Virus record (IMG/VR): IMGVR_UViG_3300042923_000358
Coordinates: 1 to 22,255 of that record
Reading direction: 5' to 3' (one strand)
Source: a virus
DNA length: 22,255 nt
Positions 7,901-15,099 of the stretch are shown here, piece after piece. Position 1 is the stretch's first letter; every line of letters begins with the position of its first letter. Position numbers and translations under genes: made by a program. Under the pieces are notes generated by a model that searched no databases, had not been told where the DNA came from, and worked only from the letters and a program-made list of their open reading frames with translations.

Positions 7901-10900
7901 CAAATCCTGCTTTGAAATATGATTTAACTGTTTTCCATGCACTAGAAACCAAATGCTTGAAATCTTTTCCAAGATCAGACCAATTACCTGTGAAGAAGTC
8001 TTTAAATAATTTTGTGGCAGCCTTAATAGTACTAAATCCATTCTTATACACATTAACAAAACTATGCACATAAGATTTTATTTTTATACCAACTGAAGAA
8101 AATGCACTTGCAACAACTTTGAATACGCCTTTAAAAAATGATCCCATTGGTGCGAATGTTTTTTTGATTCCTTCGCCAATTGCATTTACTATGCTTCTGA
8201 ATGTCTTGGAATGTTTATATGCAGCAATTAGTCCTGCAACTAATAAAGCTATAGCAGTAATTACTAAACCAATTGGATTAGCATCCATTGCAACATTCAA
8301 TACTTTTTGCGCAACTGCCCATGCTTTAGATGCAACAGCAGCAGTCTTTTGTGCAGCAGCTACAGCTAATATCTTAACCTTTTGTACAGTCCAAATAACG
8401 GCTGTTTTCCCAAAAGATAAAGTTGCTAAAGTCATAGTTTTAATGGCTCTGCCTGAAGCTAGTGCAGCCGTTTTAATACCATTGATAGATGCTTTCGCAG
8501 CAGCAACAGCAACCTTCCCAGTCCATCTAGCACCAATTGCAATGCCTTTTCCTGCTGCTTTAACACCTGCAATACTTGCTTTAGCACCTGATAATACAGT
8601 TTTTCCAATCCATTTTCCAGTCCATGCAATTCCTTTACCAATTGCTTTTACGGCTGTCCATGTGGCTTTTGCACCTGTTGTGACACCTTTTCCAATCCAT
8701 TTACCAACAAAACGAATAGACTTTGCTTTAAACCCTTTATCATTTTTAATGAAATCAATAACTGATTTAACTTTCTCAACACCAGTTACACCAATCTTAA
8801 ATACTTTTGTACCTACTTTAATACCTGCAAGAGTACCAAGCAAACCAACAACTAATTTGATGTGATTGATTGAGAAATTTGCAATTGCTGTGCTCAATGG
8901 AATAATTACATCATTTAATAATCCTGATAAAATGCCTTTAACTTTATCAATTATTACTTGTAATTCTGCTGCATTTTGAGAGATACGAGACATATCTTTA
9001 GTGGAAAGAACACCTTGAAACATGGATACATCTTTTCCTAAACTTTTACTATCTGTGAAAAAGTCCCAAAATAACTTAATTTCATCGTGTACTTTCGTCA
9101 AACTTTTACTGAATGGCTTTGATTTATTATCAGCTATTTCAAAAGAAGTAACTAATCCACCAATAGCAAGTGCAGCAATACCAAATGGCGAAGCTAATGC
9201 ACCTACAGTGGTCATAATTCCACCTAAAGCTATGCCAACAGGCGCAGCAGCAGCAACTAAAGCAAGTAATACTGCAACTGTTGTTTTAACACCCTTTGGC
9301 AATTTGGTGAATCCAACAGCTAAACTATTGATATGCTTCAAGATCATAGTAAAAGTAGGCAATAGAGTTGACGAAAAATCCATTAACGTAGTGGTCATGG
9401 TCTGTTTAAAAATATTTAATTGTTGTTGTCCAGACTTCATCATACGTTGTGTAACTGTACCTGCATAATCATTTTTTTCTGCATTTTTGATCTTATCAGA
9501 AAAATTATCAATCTGTTTTCCAGATTTAGTCATTAAGGCAGTGATCGTAGGTAAGGATGTTCTACCAAACATTGTAGACAAAAGATCTCCACGTTGCTTA
9601 CTGCCCATCTTATCCAATTTATTGCGTAACTGATCAACGATATCTGATAATGGAAGCAAATTTTTATGAGCATCTTGGGTTTTCAATCCAATGTCTTCCA
9701 TTGCACCTGCTGCTTTATCAGATGGATGAACCAAACTTGCGATAACACCACGAAGTCCCGTACCTGCTGAAGTACCTTCAACACCTCTACGAGACATAAT
9801 TTCAATGGCTGCTGCCATATCGTTCATGTTATACCCAACAGATTTTGCATAGTCACCAACATAGTTCATGGAATAACCCAAATCTACAAATTTTGCAGAT
9901 CCATGATCTGCTGCATATGCTAAACCATTAGTGACTTTCGTAGTATTTCTTGCAGTTTCAGCAGCATTCTTAGCCTTACCATAAAACTGTTCCATGACAT
10001 TCATTGCAACTTTGGTTGTATCTTTAAAAGATGAACCAGAAGCGACAGACGCTTTTAGCATCTTTTCCATGGCAGCCATTGCTTGACGACCAGAATCACC
10101 TTTACGAACTAATGTTTCGTATCCATCACCAATATCTTGAATAGAAACACCATACTTTTGAGATAACTTGACACCTTGTGACATCATGTCTTTCTGGATT
10201 TTACCTGCTGATTGTGCAGATTCTCCATCACTCTCAAGCAATGATTTTACATCAGTTAGTTTCTTTTGAAATGCCAAACTTTGTTTAGATCCATAAACAA
10301 AAGCTGCACCCATTCCCAAGGCAAATGTTTGCACACTACGACCTGCATCAGTAATTCTACTACCCATATTCTTTAGACCTGTAGAAGTTTTGCTTAGAGA
10401 ATCTCTAAACTTCAAACTTGCTGTAGTGGTAAATCCAACTTCAGATCTTAATTTCTTATATCTTGCCTGTGATGTAGCTTGTGTGGCTTCCAACTTAGCA
10501 ATTTCTGCTCTTTGATGAAGAATTGCATCACTATCGCTATGTTCCATATTTATAAGATCTTGCAACTTAGCTTTTTGAGCAGTGATTAATCTAGATCTTG
10601 TTTGAATAACACTATTTAAATTCTTATATTCAGCATGGTTTGCTTGCAGTGTTTTTCCTTGCGCTTTAAACTTTTCTGAAATCGAAGAAGTAATGCTACT
10701 TAAATCTTTTGTAGCATTCATTAAAGACGTTGTTCCTCTACGTTCTGCATCCAATTCAACTTTGACTTTCTCAAGTTGTTGACGATATAAAGCTTGTGAC
10801 TTTATATTGTCATTGATTTTATTAGTTAAACTAATTGCAGCATCAGAATTTTTCTTGCCCTTAGCCGTCAAATCAGTATAGCTTTGTCCCAACTTACCCT

Positions 10901-11123
10901 GTTCTTTTTGCAGACCTGTCATAGTAAGTTTTAGATCCTCATACTGGTGTTCTAGCTTGCCAAGATTATCGCCTACTTGACTATAAACAGCCATATCAGC
11001 TTTCATTGATCGCATCGAAGCACGAATTTGATTATGAATTTGTCTTAGTGAATCGCCAAACTCAACGCCATCCATACCTACATGAATGACCATATTGCCT
11101 AGTGGTGTACCCTGTGCTACCAT
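4962..11123 (-). CDS. Tape measure protein with lytic transglycosylase domain
   Basis: At 2053 residues this sets tail length and lies inside the tail tube. From the N terminus: a long coiled coil (about 20-245); a phage-tail tape-measure core (about 270-550, with MSRRGVEGTSAGTGLRG and a FGRTSLPT segment); a hydrophobic helix near 605-655; a Lys/Ala/Gly-rich repeat block (807-893); a second hydrophobic helix near 942-970; an SLT-type lytic transglycosylase domain (about 1335-1450) with TESGGNPKA (likely catalytic Glu1366), GLMQT and NLLAALNYA; a Ser/Thr/Lys-rich linker (about 1510-1560); a coiled coil; and a KIHSPSRV motif typical of tape-measure C-terminal parts. At about 0.15 nm per residue the tail would be near 300 nm. 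The transglycosylase should open peptidoglycan during DNA entry. AAGAAGG precedes the ATG by 7 bases. Confidence 0.96.
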   Translation of the reverse strand: MVAQGTPLGNMVIHVGMDGVEFGDSLRQIHNQIRASMRSMKADMAVYSQVGDNLGKLEHQYEDLKLTMTGLQKEQGKLGQSYTDLTAKGKKNSDAAISLTNKINDNIKSQALYRQQLEKVKVELDAERRGTTSLMNATKDLSSITSSISEKFKAQGKTLQANHAEYKNLNSVIQTRSRLITAQKAKLQDLINMEHSDSDAILHQRAEIAKLEATQATSQARYKKLRSEVGFTTTASLKFRDSLSKTSTGLKNMGSRITDAGRSVQTFALGMGAAFVYGSKQSLAFQKKLTDVKSLLESDGESAQSAGKIQKDMMSQGVKLSQKYGVSIQDIGDGYETLVRKGDSGRQAMAAMEKMLKASVASGSSFKDTTKVAMNVMEQFYGKAKNAAETARNTTKVTNGLAYAADHGSAKFVDLGYSMNYVGDYAKSVGYNMNDMAAAIEIMSRRGVEGTSAGTGLRGVIASLVHPSDKAAGAMEDIGLKTQDAHKNLLPLSDIVDQLRNKLDKMGSKQRGDLLSTMFGRTSLPTITALMTKSGKQIDNFSDKIKNAEKNDYAGTVTQRMMKSGQQQLNIFKQTMTTTLMDFSSTLLPTFTMILKHINSLAVGFTKLPKGVKTTVAVLLALVAAAAPVGIALGGIMTTVGALASPFGIAALAIGGLVTSFEIADNKSKPFSKSLTKVHDEIKLFWDFFTDSKSLGKDVSMFQGVLSTKDMSRISQNAAELQVIIDKVKGILSGLLNDVIIPLSTAIANFSINHIKLVVGLLGTLAGIKVGTKVFKIGVTGVEKVKSVIDFIKNDKGFKAKSIRFVGKWIGKGVTTGAKATWTAVKAIGKGIAWTGKWIGKTVLSGAKASIAGVKAAGKGIAIGARWTGKVAVAAAKASINGIKTAALASGRAIKTMTLATLSFGKTAVIWTVQKVKILAVAAAQKTAAVASKAWAVAQKVLNVAMDANPIGLVITAIALLVAGLIAAYKHSKTFRSIVNAIGEGIKKTFAPMGSFFKGVFKVVASAFSSVGIKIKSYVHSFVNVYKNGFSTIKAATKLFKDFFTGNWSDLGKDFKHLVSSAWKTVKSYFKAGFGVLNDLTGGMLGNMFNAAEKTGSKIINFFKKLPSRMSSGIKAGAKDLGNAGIFVGNKLLSGIGSVVDGIEDGINWLLKKVGMKKMPMFHMPKLPYFSNGTVDSSGNFVQDSLVHVGDGNKTEVIKHKDGSMELTPNTDTITMVRKGDSILGGDKTEQLMGSGFLPKFSIGTWIKSAADFVKGGFGKLKSSATAVYDEVSHPIKLMDTILSNFTQSSVGKMTGVTADLAGGTVKFIAGQMKKFVQNTVMGGGANPKGADVNRWKPYIVKALKMNGLSTSKDMISKVLRQIQTESGGNPKAVQHGYTDVNTISGDLAKGLMQTISATFNAYKFKGHNDIFNGFDNLLAALNYAKKRYGKALSALGQGHGYANGTLSHVGGAAVLGDAGRAEPFLTTDGKFGISPSKPTLYQKFPYGTRVWKSVSDFASNLPHFKSGTKKVWVKGYTKSNGTKVKGYWRTVKTAPKTTKKATTYKSTRSSSNSSIDATRALRDRMESLYTDFRIGTLSTSKFVSQMSALKNAKGHNASTDNYVKSTVYTAQHRAETQANTARRKAEQAKSKKITDQISTVLTEFRSGKISQKTEKSRLQAIEKNNQISTAQRNRIISAISTAAKQTNAKLTHFQNGIKSAATKYESSVKTINNELNTTIKDAAKNIQGSFGLFDSANTDSSGMTGVDLLDNLKQQDNKYTQFYNLIKQLRSKTTSTGSKASEDFIDEVEGLGVGSIDQISHLVGSSSVGYGDYLKAWNSRNSITNSIAIDQSTTAIADAKKQLATAQKTFLTNLKSDTSKYKQAGFTIGQYTLTGIIDGFKNMSGALKSQTTKIANSIVSTIKKTLKIHSPSRVTHALGGFTVQGLINGLKDNASGVVQAASNLSNSISSNIVPLDGTMAVEGMNLALQNTSGSNSQNILSSTSSNDVQTLIALMKQLIDIETNAANGLNGAGIYVDNQKLGQVVYPVIQGIKEKTDQHKSRLMGGSLNVTI
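8445..8705 (-). repeat. 29-residue tandem repeat (3 copies) inside the tape measure
   Basis: Three in-frame 87-base units begin at 8705, 8618 and 8531. Each encodes G/A-K/R-W-x-G-K, then (G/A)AKA, then a GxGIA-like or Ala-rich end. The units are basic and amphipathic, with Lys spaced along an Ala/Gly helix, and the third has drifted most. They correspond to tape-measure residues 807-893. Tape-measure repeats are a known route to change tail length. Confidence 0.8.
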
Positions 11124-11136
11124 TTAAAAGCCTTCT

Positions 11137-11322
11137 TCAAAACGTCTTGAAAAACTCTTCCATAGACATAGTTTTCTTTTCTTCTTCTTGCGTATTAATA
11201 GAAACAAGTTCTAATAAACGATAAAAATCGGTTTCATCGACTTGTGTATCGGTGTAACCCAATTTATCCATACACTCTCTCCAAAACCGATTTAATCGCT
11301 TTAGGGCTTGCACAGCCGTCAT
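11137..11322 (-). CDS. Tail assembly chaperone, downstream frame (gpT-like)
   Basis: A 61-residue frame whose ATG overlaps the stop of the preceding chaperone gene (ATGA at 11319-11322). There is no convincing ribosome binding site. It is more likely made as the C-terminal part of a -1 frameshift product: the slippery AAAAAAG lies upstream at 11343-11349, and the -1 frame is open from there into this ORF, adding seven residues (GSTTGAK) before the Met. This is the known arrangement of lambda G/GT and of many siphoviruses immediately upstream of the tape measure. The sequence (RFWRECMDKLGYTDTQVDE, then an acidic/Lys stretch and MEEFF) resembles small downstream chaperone parts in lactic-acid-bacterial phages. 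It should bind the tape measure and recruit major tail protein. Confidence 0.78.
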   Translation of the reverse strand: MTAVQALKRLNRFWRECMDKLGYTDTQVDETDFYRLLELVSINTQEEEKKTMSMEEFFKTF

Positions 11323-11645
11323 TTTTGCGCCTGTTGTGCTACCTTTTTTAATCCATTTTCCTTAACACCCATTACTTTATCAATCAAACCATTGAGAGTT
11401 GAGAGAAGCTTATCTGAAGGAACACCATCAAGAATTGCATCTTTCGTAACAGCCTTGTCAGTAAAAAGTTCAGCGACATAATCAAGCATCTTATCCAAAC
11501 TCTGAAGTTCATCAGCGTCCTCTTTCTCTAGTTCTGCTTGCATCTTAATCGCATCATAAACTTTTCTAGCCTTTACAAAAGGTTCTGCATATTTCTTATA
11601 AGAATCCGTTTCAGCATCGTATAGTTCAATTTCCAATTTAGCCAT
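11319..11645 (-). CDS. Tail assembly chaperone, upstream frame (gpG-like)
   Basis: A 108-residue protein between the major tail protein and tape-measure genes, the standard position of the tail assembly chaperone. It begins with a beta segment (MAKLEIELYDAETDSYKKYA), followed by acidic helices (ELEKEDADELQSLDKMLDYVAELF), as in chaperones of Gram-positive siphoviruses. The last codons contain TTA AAA AAG, the substrate for -1 slippage; normal reading stops seven codons later at TGA. The ATG at 11645 has a GGGGGA ribosome binding site. The frameshift product would be about 169 residues (101 from this frame plus 68). Assignment rests on position, size and the frameshift site rather than on a strong motif. 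Confidence 0.85.
   Translation of the reverse strand: MAKLEIELYDAETDSYKKYAEPFVKARKVYDAIKMQAELEKEDADELQSLDKMLDYVAELFTDKAVTKDAILDGVPSDKLLSTLNGLIDKVMGVKENGLKKVAQQAQK
11343..11349 (-). promoter_or_regulatory. Programmed -1 frameshift site (A AAA AAG)
   Basis: On the minus strand the upstream chaperone frame reads TTA AAA AAG GTA. The heptamer A AAA AAG is a canonical X XXY YYZ slippery sequence in the correct phase. After a -1 slip the frame reads GGT AGC ACA and on into the downstream ORF without a stop. A weak downstream pairing (GCACA near 11338 with TGTGC near 11310) might stimulate slippage. Confidence 0.75.
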
Positions 11646-11700
11646 AATAAAAAAATTCCCCCGATTATTTTTAATTAAAATCTTAATTTTCTGAAAATAA

Positions 11701-11724
11701 TTAGCTGACTTTTACATCAGCCAA
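11701..11724 (-). terminator. Hairpin after the major tail protein gene
   Basis: TTGGCTGA and TCAGCTAA pair over 8 bases (one G-T) around an 8-base loop, followed on the minus strand by TTATTTTC. It lies just after the major tail protein stop. It is best read as a weak terminator or 3'-end stabiliser that leaves more tail protein than chaperone or tape-measure message. Confidence 0.55.
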
Positions 11725-11734
11725 TCTAAATACA

Positions 11735-12328
11735 TCATCCAATAGAAGTAGTCGTAGTCGTTGCACTTGCTTGATGAAATACAAACTGTTCAAATGTTGC
11801 ATACGTAAACACAGGACGATTTGAGCGACCTCTTGCCTGTACATAACCATCAAGTCCACGCGCTACGAAAGATCCAGTAATCTTATCCGTTTGCAGCGTT
11901 GCACCACTGTTATCATTAGATTTCAAATCGTTATCTGGATATGCGAACTTACCTTTCAAAAGTCCAAAGTATAGATCGTTACCATCTTTATCAGCCGAAT
12001 GAAGAATTACAGCGACAAAAGGTGGTTTTGTATCTTGACCAACCAAACTAATTCCTTGCTCGTTAGTGACTTCTCCAAGAACCTGCTCTAGAATATCATC
12101 ACTAAGATCTGCAACAGAAAATTCAAGTTGTGGTTCGCCAGTACCTTGTGCAGACACATAAAACGGTACGTTAGAAGCATATACAACATTTCGGTTTGCA
12201 CCTAGACCAGTGATATTCGCTTCCATAGCACCACCGTCTTGTTTATCAACAATTAACGGAGTACCAATAACGGCTTCATTCTCGTCTAGTACAGCGATTT
12301 TTGCATCAGTAAAACCAACACTAGCCAT
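11735..12328 (-). CDS. Major tail protein (tail tube subunit)
   Basis: A 197-residue protein in the canonical position between the tail terminator and the tail assembly chaperone. It has the beta-rich pattern of tube proteins (GFTDAKIAVLDENEAVIG; PQLEFSVADLSDDILEQVLG; DLYFGLLKGKF), as in the phi13-type major tail family. The C terminus ends in SATTTTTSIG, close to the end of the major capsid protein both as protein and as DNA, and is probably surface-exposed on the tube. A strong AAAGGAAGC ribosome binding site precedes the ATG, as for the capsid gene, and a hairpin follows the stop. Several hundred copies per virion would be expected. Confidence 0.87.
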   Translation of the reverse strand: MASVGFTDAKIAVLDENEAVIGTPLIVDKQDGGAMEANITGLGANRNVVYASNVPFYVSAQGTGEPQLEFSVADLSDDILEQVLGEVTNEQGISLVGQDTKPPFVAVILHSADKDGNDLYFGLLKGKFAYPDNDLKSNDNSGATLQTDKITGSFVARGLDGYVQARGRSNRPVFTYATFEQFVFHQASATTTTTSIG

Positions 12329-12374
12329 TTATTATTGCTTCCTTTCAACAAACATAAATATATTTTTAAAGGGA

Positions 12375-12758
12375 TCACTTGAATATAGATTTAGTGAAAC
12401 CTTGCGTAATCATTATTAAAGAATTATCCACAGATGGATCAGTTCTTTGATCATCATAATATTGACCAAAACCTAGATCTGTCATTTTCTCTTCCAGTAG
12501 ATTTCCATATAGATCTGGATCTTCAACATCTTTTGGAATCCATAATTGAACTTGAACTTTGAATGCTTTTTGTTTAATTCTGTTGCTTGCAAACAAATTA
12601 GCATTGTTATTAACTTCAGTAATAAGCATTATAGGAACAATTTCTATCCAATTAGTCTGATCTGGAAGATCCATTGTAAAAATATGATCAGAATCAATTA
12701 TATTTTTGATATCAGAATCTTCTGACAATTCAAGATAAAGATCATCGAGTTTACTCAT
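12375..12758 (-). CDS. Tail terminator / tail completion protein
   Basis: A 127-residue protein overlapping the preceding gene by four bases (ATGA), so translation is probably coupled. Features of the SPP1 gp17 / tail-component family are a short acidic N-terminal helix, a middle segment with QLWIPKDVEDPD, and a compact C-terminal half. The order connector, head closure, gp10-like, terminator, major tail protein is typical of siphoviruses, and position is the main support. It should cap the tail tube and join it to the head. Confidence 0.72.
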   Translation of the reverse strand: MSKLDDLYLELSEDSDIKNIIDSDHIFTMDLPDQTNWIEIVPIMLITEVNNNANLFASNRIKQKAFKVQVQLWIPKDVEDPDLYGNLLEEKMTDLGFGQYYDDQRTDPSVDNSLIMITQGFTKSIFK

Positions 12759-13162
12759 TTTTTAAACATCACACTTCTAAAAGCTTTAACATAAATATCA
12801 AACACTTCATCTTTTACTTCATTAATTGTCTTCTCAATAAAGTGTTGTCCTTTTATGCCTTTGATAGTGCCGTTATTGACAAATACTGCACGCCATGCAG
12901 CACCACCATTCTTTCCTCCCTTATATCCTACCAAAAAAGAACCATCATCTGCAACGCTAGAATACACAACTGCTAATTTTAAATGATTTTTATGTGGATA
13001 GGAATCATCATAAGGAGTATTTTTAGCAAGTATTTCTGCAACAAACTTTGCTGCAACTTTACCTGCATATCGTCTAGCTTTTCTTTGATCGAGAATCAGA
13101 CCTTGTAATGCTGCATCAATTCCCTTGCCTGTCACTTCTACTTTTACTATTGGTGCTACCAT
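12755..13162 (-). CDS. HK97 gp10-like head-tail joining protein
   Basis: A 135-residue basic protein matching the HK97 gp10 / minor tail (gpZ-like) family in length and pattern: VKVEVTGKGIDAALQGL at the start, AKFVAEILAKNTPYDDSY in the middle, and a GTIKGIKGQHFIEKTINE motif near the end, where 'H-F-I-E' is characteristic. It probably takes part in joining tail to head. It starts directly after the preceding stop and overlaps the next gene by four bases. Confidence 0.85.
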   Translation of the reverse strand: MVAPIVKVEVTGKGIDAALQGLILDQRKARRYAGKVAAKFVAEILAKNTPYDDSYPHKNHLKLAVVYSSVADDGSFLVGYKGGKNGGAAWRAVFVNNGTIKGIKGQHFIEKTINEVKDEVFDIYVKAFRSVMFKK

Positions 13163-13510
13163 TTAATCCACTCGTTTCAATGTAACGGCAGTATAGTCAT
13201 TACCTTGTTGAAAATTGGGTTGAATATTGACAATCTCATATCGTTCATTATTATCTGTATTTAAAACAGACATATCATTATTAGGTTCAATTTCTTTATT
13301 CTGTCTAATCACGTAAATGCGAATATCCTTTAACAATGTTCCATTATCATTTAATGCAGCTAATTGATCAGACATTGTAATATTCCATTCTGCTGCCCAA
13401 CAATGAAATACTTCAATGAAACTGTCCTCAACTACTCTTCCACCAACTCGTCTACTCTGTTTTGTCTGAAAAGATAAATGAGTATCAAATCTTTGTGTGT
13501 TTATTTTCAT
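13163..13510 (-). CDS. Head closure protein (SPP1 gp16-like head-tail joining)
   Basis: A 115-residue protein with the phage head-tail joining pattern: a DTHLSFQTK N-terminal strand, a WAAEWNITMSDQLAAL middle, IRIYVIRQNKEIEPNNDMSVL, then NERYEIVNIQP and a final strand ending TAVTLKRVD. These beta-barrel stoppers close the connector after DNA packaging. Its ATG overlaps the stop of the upstream connector gene (13507-13510). Confidence 0.85.
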   Translation of the reverse strand: MKINTQRFDTHLSFQTKQSRRVGGRVVEDSFIEVFHCWAAEWNITMSDQLAALNDNGTLLKDIRIYVIRQNKEIEPNNDMSVLNTDNNERYEIVNIQPNFQQGNDYTAVTLKRVD

Positions 13511-13920
13511 AATAGAACATCTTCAGTAGTATCTTCAGGAGCATCTTCAGGAAAATAATATCTATATGGTTCAAGGATATCTTTAAATGTATATGGAATT
13601 TCTGCACTTGTCGATCCTGTAGGACGAATACCACGATAATCATACCAATGAGCAATTAATGAAATCATAGCAACAACCACATCATGTGGGACTTCAGGAA
13701 TAAAATCAACGAAGTTTCTATTCAGATACGTTTGAACTTTTGATTTTGCTGAATCAATCAATGTGATAATTAATTGATCATCACTCTTATAATCTACTTT
13801 TAGATAATTTTTCATAAAAGTGAGATCAAGTGTATCTACTGTTACTGCTTCAATCGTTGGTACCTGTGTAGTTGTTAATGTTTCTATTATTGTGGTTGTT
13901 GTAGTTGTTTCATCAGCCAT
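13507..13920 (-). CDS. Head-tail connector protein (gp6-like) with Thr-rich N terminus
   Basis: A 137-residue protein. From about residue 28 it matches the gp6-like connector family (DLTFMKNYLKVDYKSDDQLI, then IDSAKSKVQTYLNR, a helical region with ISLIAHWYDYRG, and a proline-rich C terminus). Such proteins form a ring under the portal. The first ~27 residues are unusual: six consecutive Thr at residues 5-10, then TLTTTQVPT. The start at 13920 has a GAGGG ribosome binding site, so the Thr-rich segment appears genuinely translated. An alternative start after this segment is not evident. It is the first head-tail gene after the glycosyltransferase cassette. Confidence 0.85.
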   Translation of the reverse strand: MADETTTTTTIIETLTTTQVPTIEAVTVDTLDLTFMKNYLKVDYKSDDQLIITLIDSAKSKVQTYLNRNFVDFIPEVPHDVVVAMISLIAHWYDYRGIRPTGSTSAEIPYTFKDILEPYRYYFPEDAPEDTTEDVLL

Positions 13921-13951
13921 ACTAAAACCCTCTTTAAAATGTTACTTTTAA

Positions 13952-14125
13952 TCAAATAGCAATTAGAATCAATGCGGCAATCGTCAGAACTGTGAAAATA
14001 GATCCAACAGTAAATTTTCCCCACTGTTTGAATTGATAACCCTCATATGCCATCTGAAACGAATTTGCAGCGCATCCATAAAAATACAATGCAATGATAA
14101 TCAAAATTCCTGCTAGAAAATCCAT
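13952..14125 (-). CDS. Small two-helix membrane protein coupled to the glycosyltransferase
   Basis: A 57-residue ORF. Its ATG shares a base with the glycosyltransferase stop (TAATG at 14123-14127), and GAAGG lies 8 bases upstream, so the two are probably translationally coupled. It contains two hydrophobic segments: residues 4-20 (LAGILIIIALYFYGCAA) and about 40-57 (VGSIFTVLTIAALILIAI). Between them is a polar loop with Tyr, Gln and Lys. It should be an inner-membrane hairpin. No family was recognised. Coupling suggests that it helps the glycosyltransferase, for example by anchoring it near a lipid-linked sugar pool. It could instead be an independent accessory gene such as a superinfection-exclusion peptide. 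A holin role seems less likely this far from lysis genes. Confidence 0.72.
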   Translation of the reverse strand: MDFLAGILIIIALYFYGCAANSFQMAYEGYQFKQWGKFTVGSIFTVLTIAALILIAI

Positions 14126-15030
14126 TATTTAACCTTCTTAATTGCTTCTATATATTTCCAACTACATTTAGTGTGATCGATGTTACTAAAGGTTTCATTA
14201 AATGGTTCTTTGTTGAAATACCTGCCTTTGAAGAAAAGTCCTCTCATATTGGCAGTTACACCTGCATTATGATAAATTTTATTTTTGTCCCACTTGGCAA
14301 TATCATCTGTCGCCCATGAAAAATTTAATTCTGTTGATATGGCAACATCTTTCTCAAAAAATAAGACATTCCACAATTGTGACCACATTTCTGCTGTCCA
14401 TTTTTGAATCGGTTGATAGTTAGATCCATTCGCTTTAATATATCTTGGCTCTTCATTTGAGAACATTCGATACATCTTAGTACAATCCGTATAAACCTTA
14501 TACCAATATTCAGCAGTAGGATGTGTGATAATCCACTGTGCGCCACCTGATCTATTTTCAAGTGTCAATATTTTCCTTCTATTTAATTGTACAATGTTTG
14601 CCATCTTATCTAAAAGATCTGATCCTTTGGATTCAATGTAAGATGGATTTAGATATGAATTACAATTACTTGCAACCCAAAGATCTTCATTATATTTAAT
14701 AGCTTTAAAATCAGGAAGTTCTCTAAATATCACATCAGAATCCATATAGAAAAATGTTTCTTTTTCCATATCCTTATTTTCTCTAAGAAATTGCCACCAA
14801 AGATAAGGCTTGATAGCAGGAATATAAAATTTATCTGATCGATCATCTTTATGAACATAGCAAGTAACACTATATTTATTTTTTAAATGATTGACAATAG
14901 ATATGTTTTCATCTGTAAATAGTAAAATTATATCATCAGGTTTAACACCCAATGAGAATAAATTAGTAAGACAAACATCTAATTCCCATTTAAATCGTTT
15001 AATTGAAGGTTGTGCTAAAATAAATTTCAT
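14125..15030 (-). CDS. Glycosyltransferase-like protein (GT-A fold, DxD)
   Basis: A 301-residue protein that looks like a nucleotide-sugar glycosyltransferase. It has an N-terminal beta-alpha region (MKFILAQPS; VKPDDIILLFTDENIS), the sequence FFYMDSDVIF with a DSD motif at residues 97-99 (expected to bind metal and the sugar-nucleotide phosphates), a SGGAQW segment at 161-166, and IYHNAGVT at 253-259 with a conserved-type His254-Asn255. It is soluble with no signal peptide. It sits between major capsid and connector genes in the late operon, so it is made with virion proteins. Its acceptor could be the Thr-rich ends of capsid, tail tube or connector; modification of host wall polymer is an alternative. 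GGAG lies 10 bases before the ATG. It is an extra gene compared with a minimal siphovirus operon. Confidence 0.8.
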   Translation of the reverse strand: MKFILAQPSIKRFKWELDVCLTNLFSLGVKPDDIILLFTDENISIVNHLKNKYSVTCYVHKDDRSDKFYIPAIKPYLWWQFLRENKDMEKETFFYMDSDVIFRELPDFKAIKYNEDLWVASNCNSYLNPSYIESKGSDLLDKMANIVQLNRRKILTLENRSGGAQWIITHPTAEYWYKVYTDCTKMYRMFSNEEPRYIKANGSNYQPIQKWTAEMWSQLWNVLFFEKDVAISTELNFSWATDDIAKWDKNKIYHNAGVTANMRGLFFKGRYFNKEPFNETFSNIDHTKCSWKYIEAIKKVK

Positions 15031-15057
15031 TTTTATCTATCTCCATTATGTATATAG

Positions 15058-15091
15058 ATGGGCATGAACCGTTTTATTAGTTCATACCCAT
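15058..15091 (-). terminator. Hairpin after the major capsid gene
   Basis: ATGGGTATGAAC and GTTCATGCCCAT pair over 12 bases (one G-T) with a 10-base loop, directly after the capsid stop. No clear T run follows on the minus strand (CTATATACA), so it is more likely a 3'-end stabiliser or RNA-processing barrier than a strong terminator. Confidence 0.6.
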
Positions 15092-15099
15092 TAAATCAA

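Noticed and set aside
8119-8865. Long plus-strand ORF (248 codons) antisense to the tape measure
   Set aside because: It mirrors the Ala/Lys-rich repeat region, whose codon bias leaves the opposite strand open. It has no good ribosome binding site and the protein is low-complexity.
9022-9468. Plus-strand ORF (148 codons) antisense to the tape measure
   Set aside because: Same reason: a shadow of an Ala/Gly-rich membrane segment, with no promoter or ribosome binding site.
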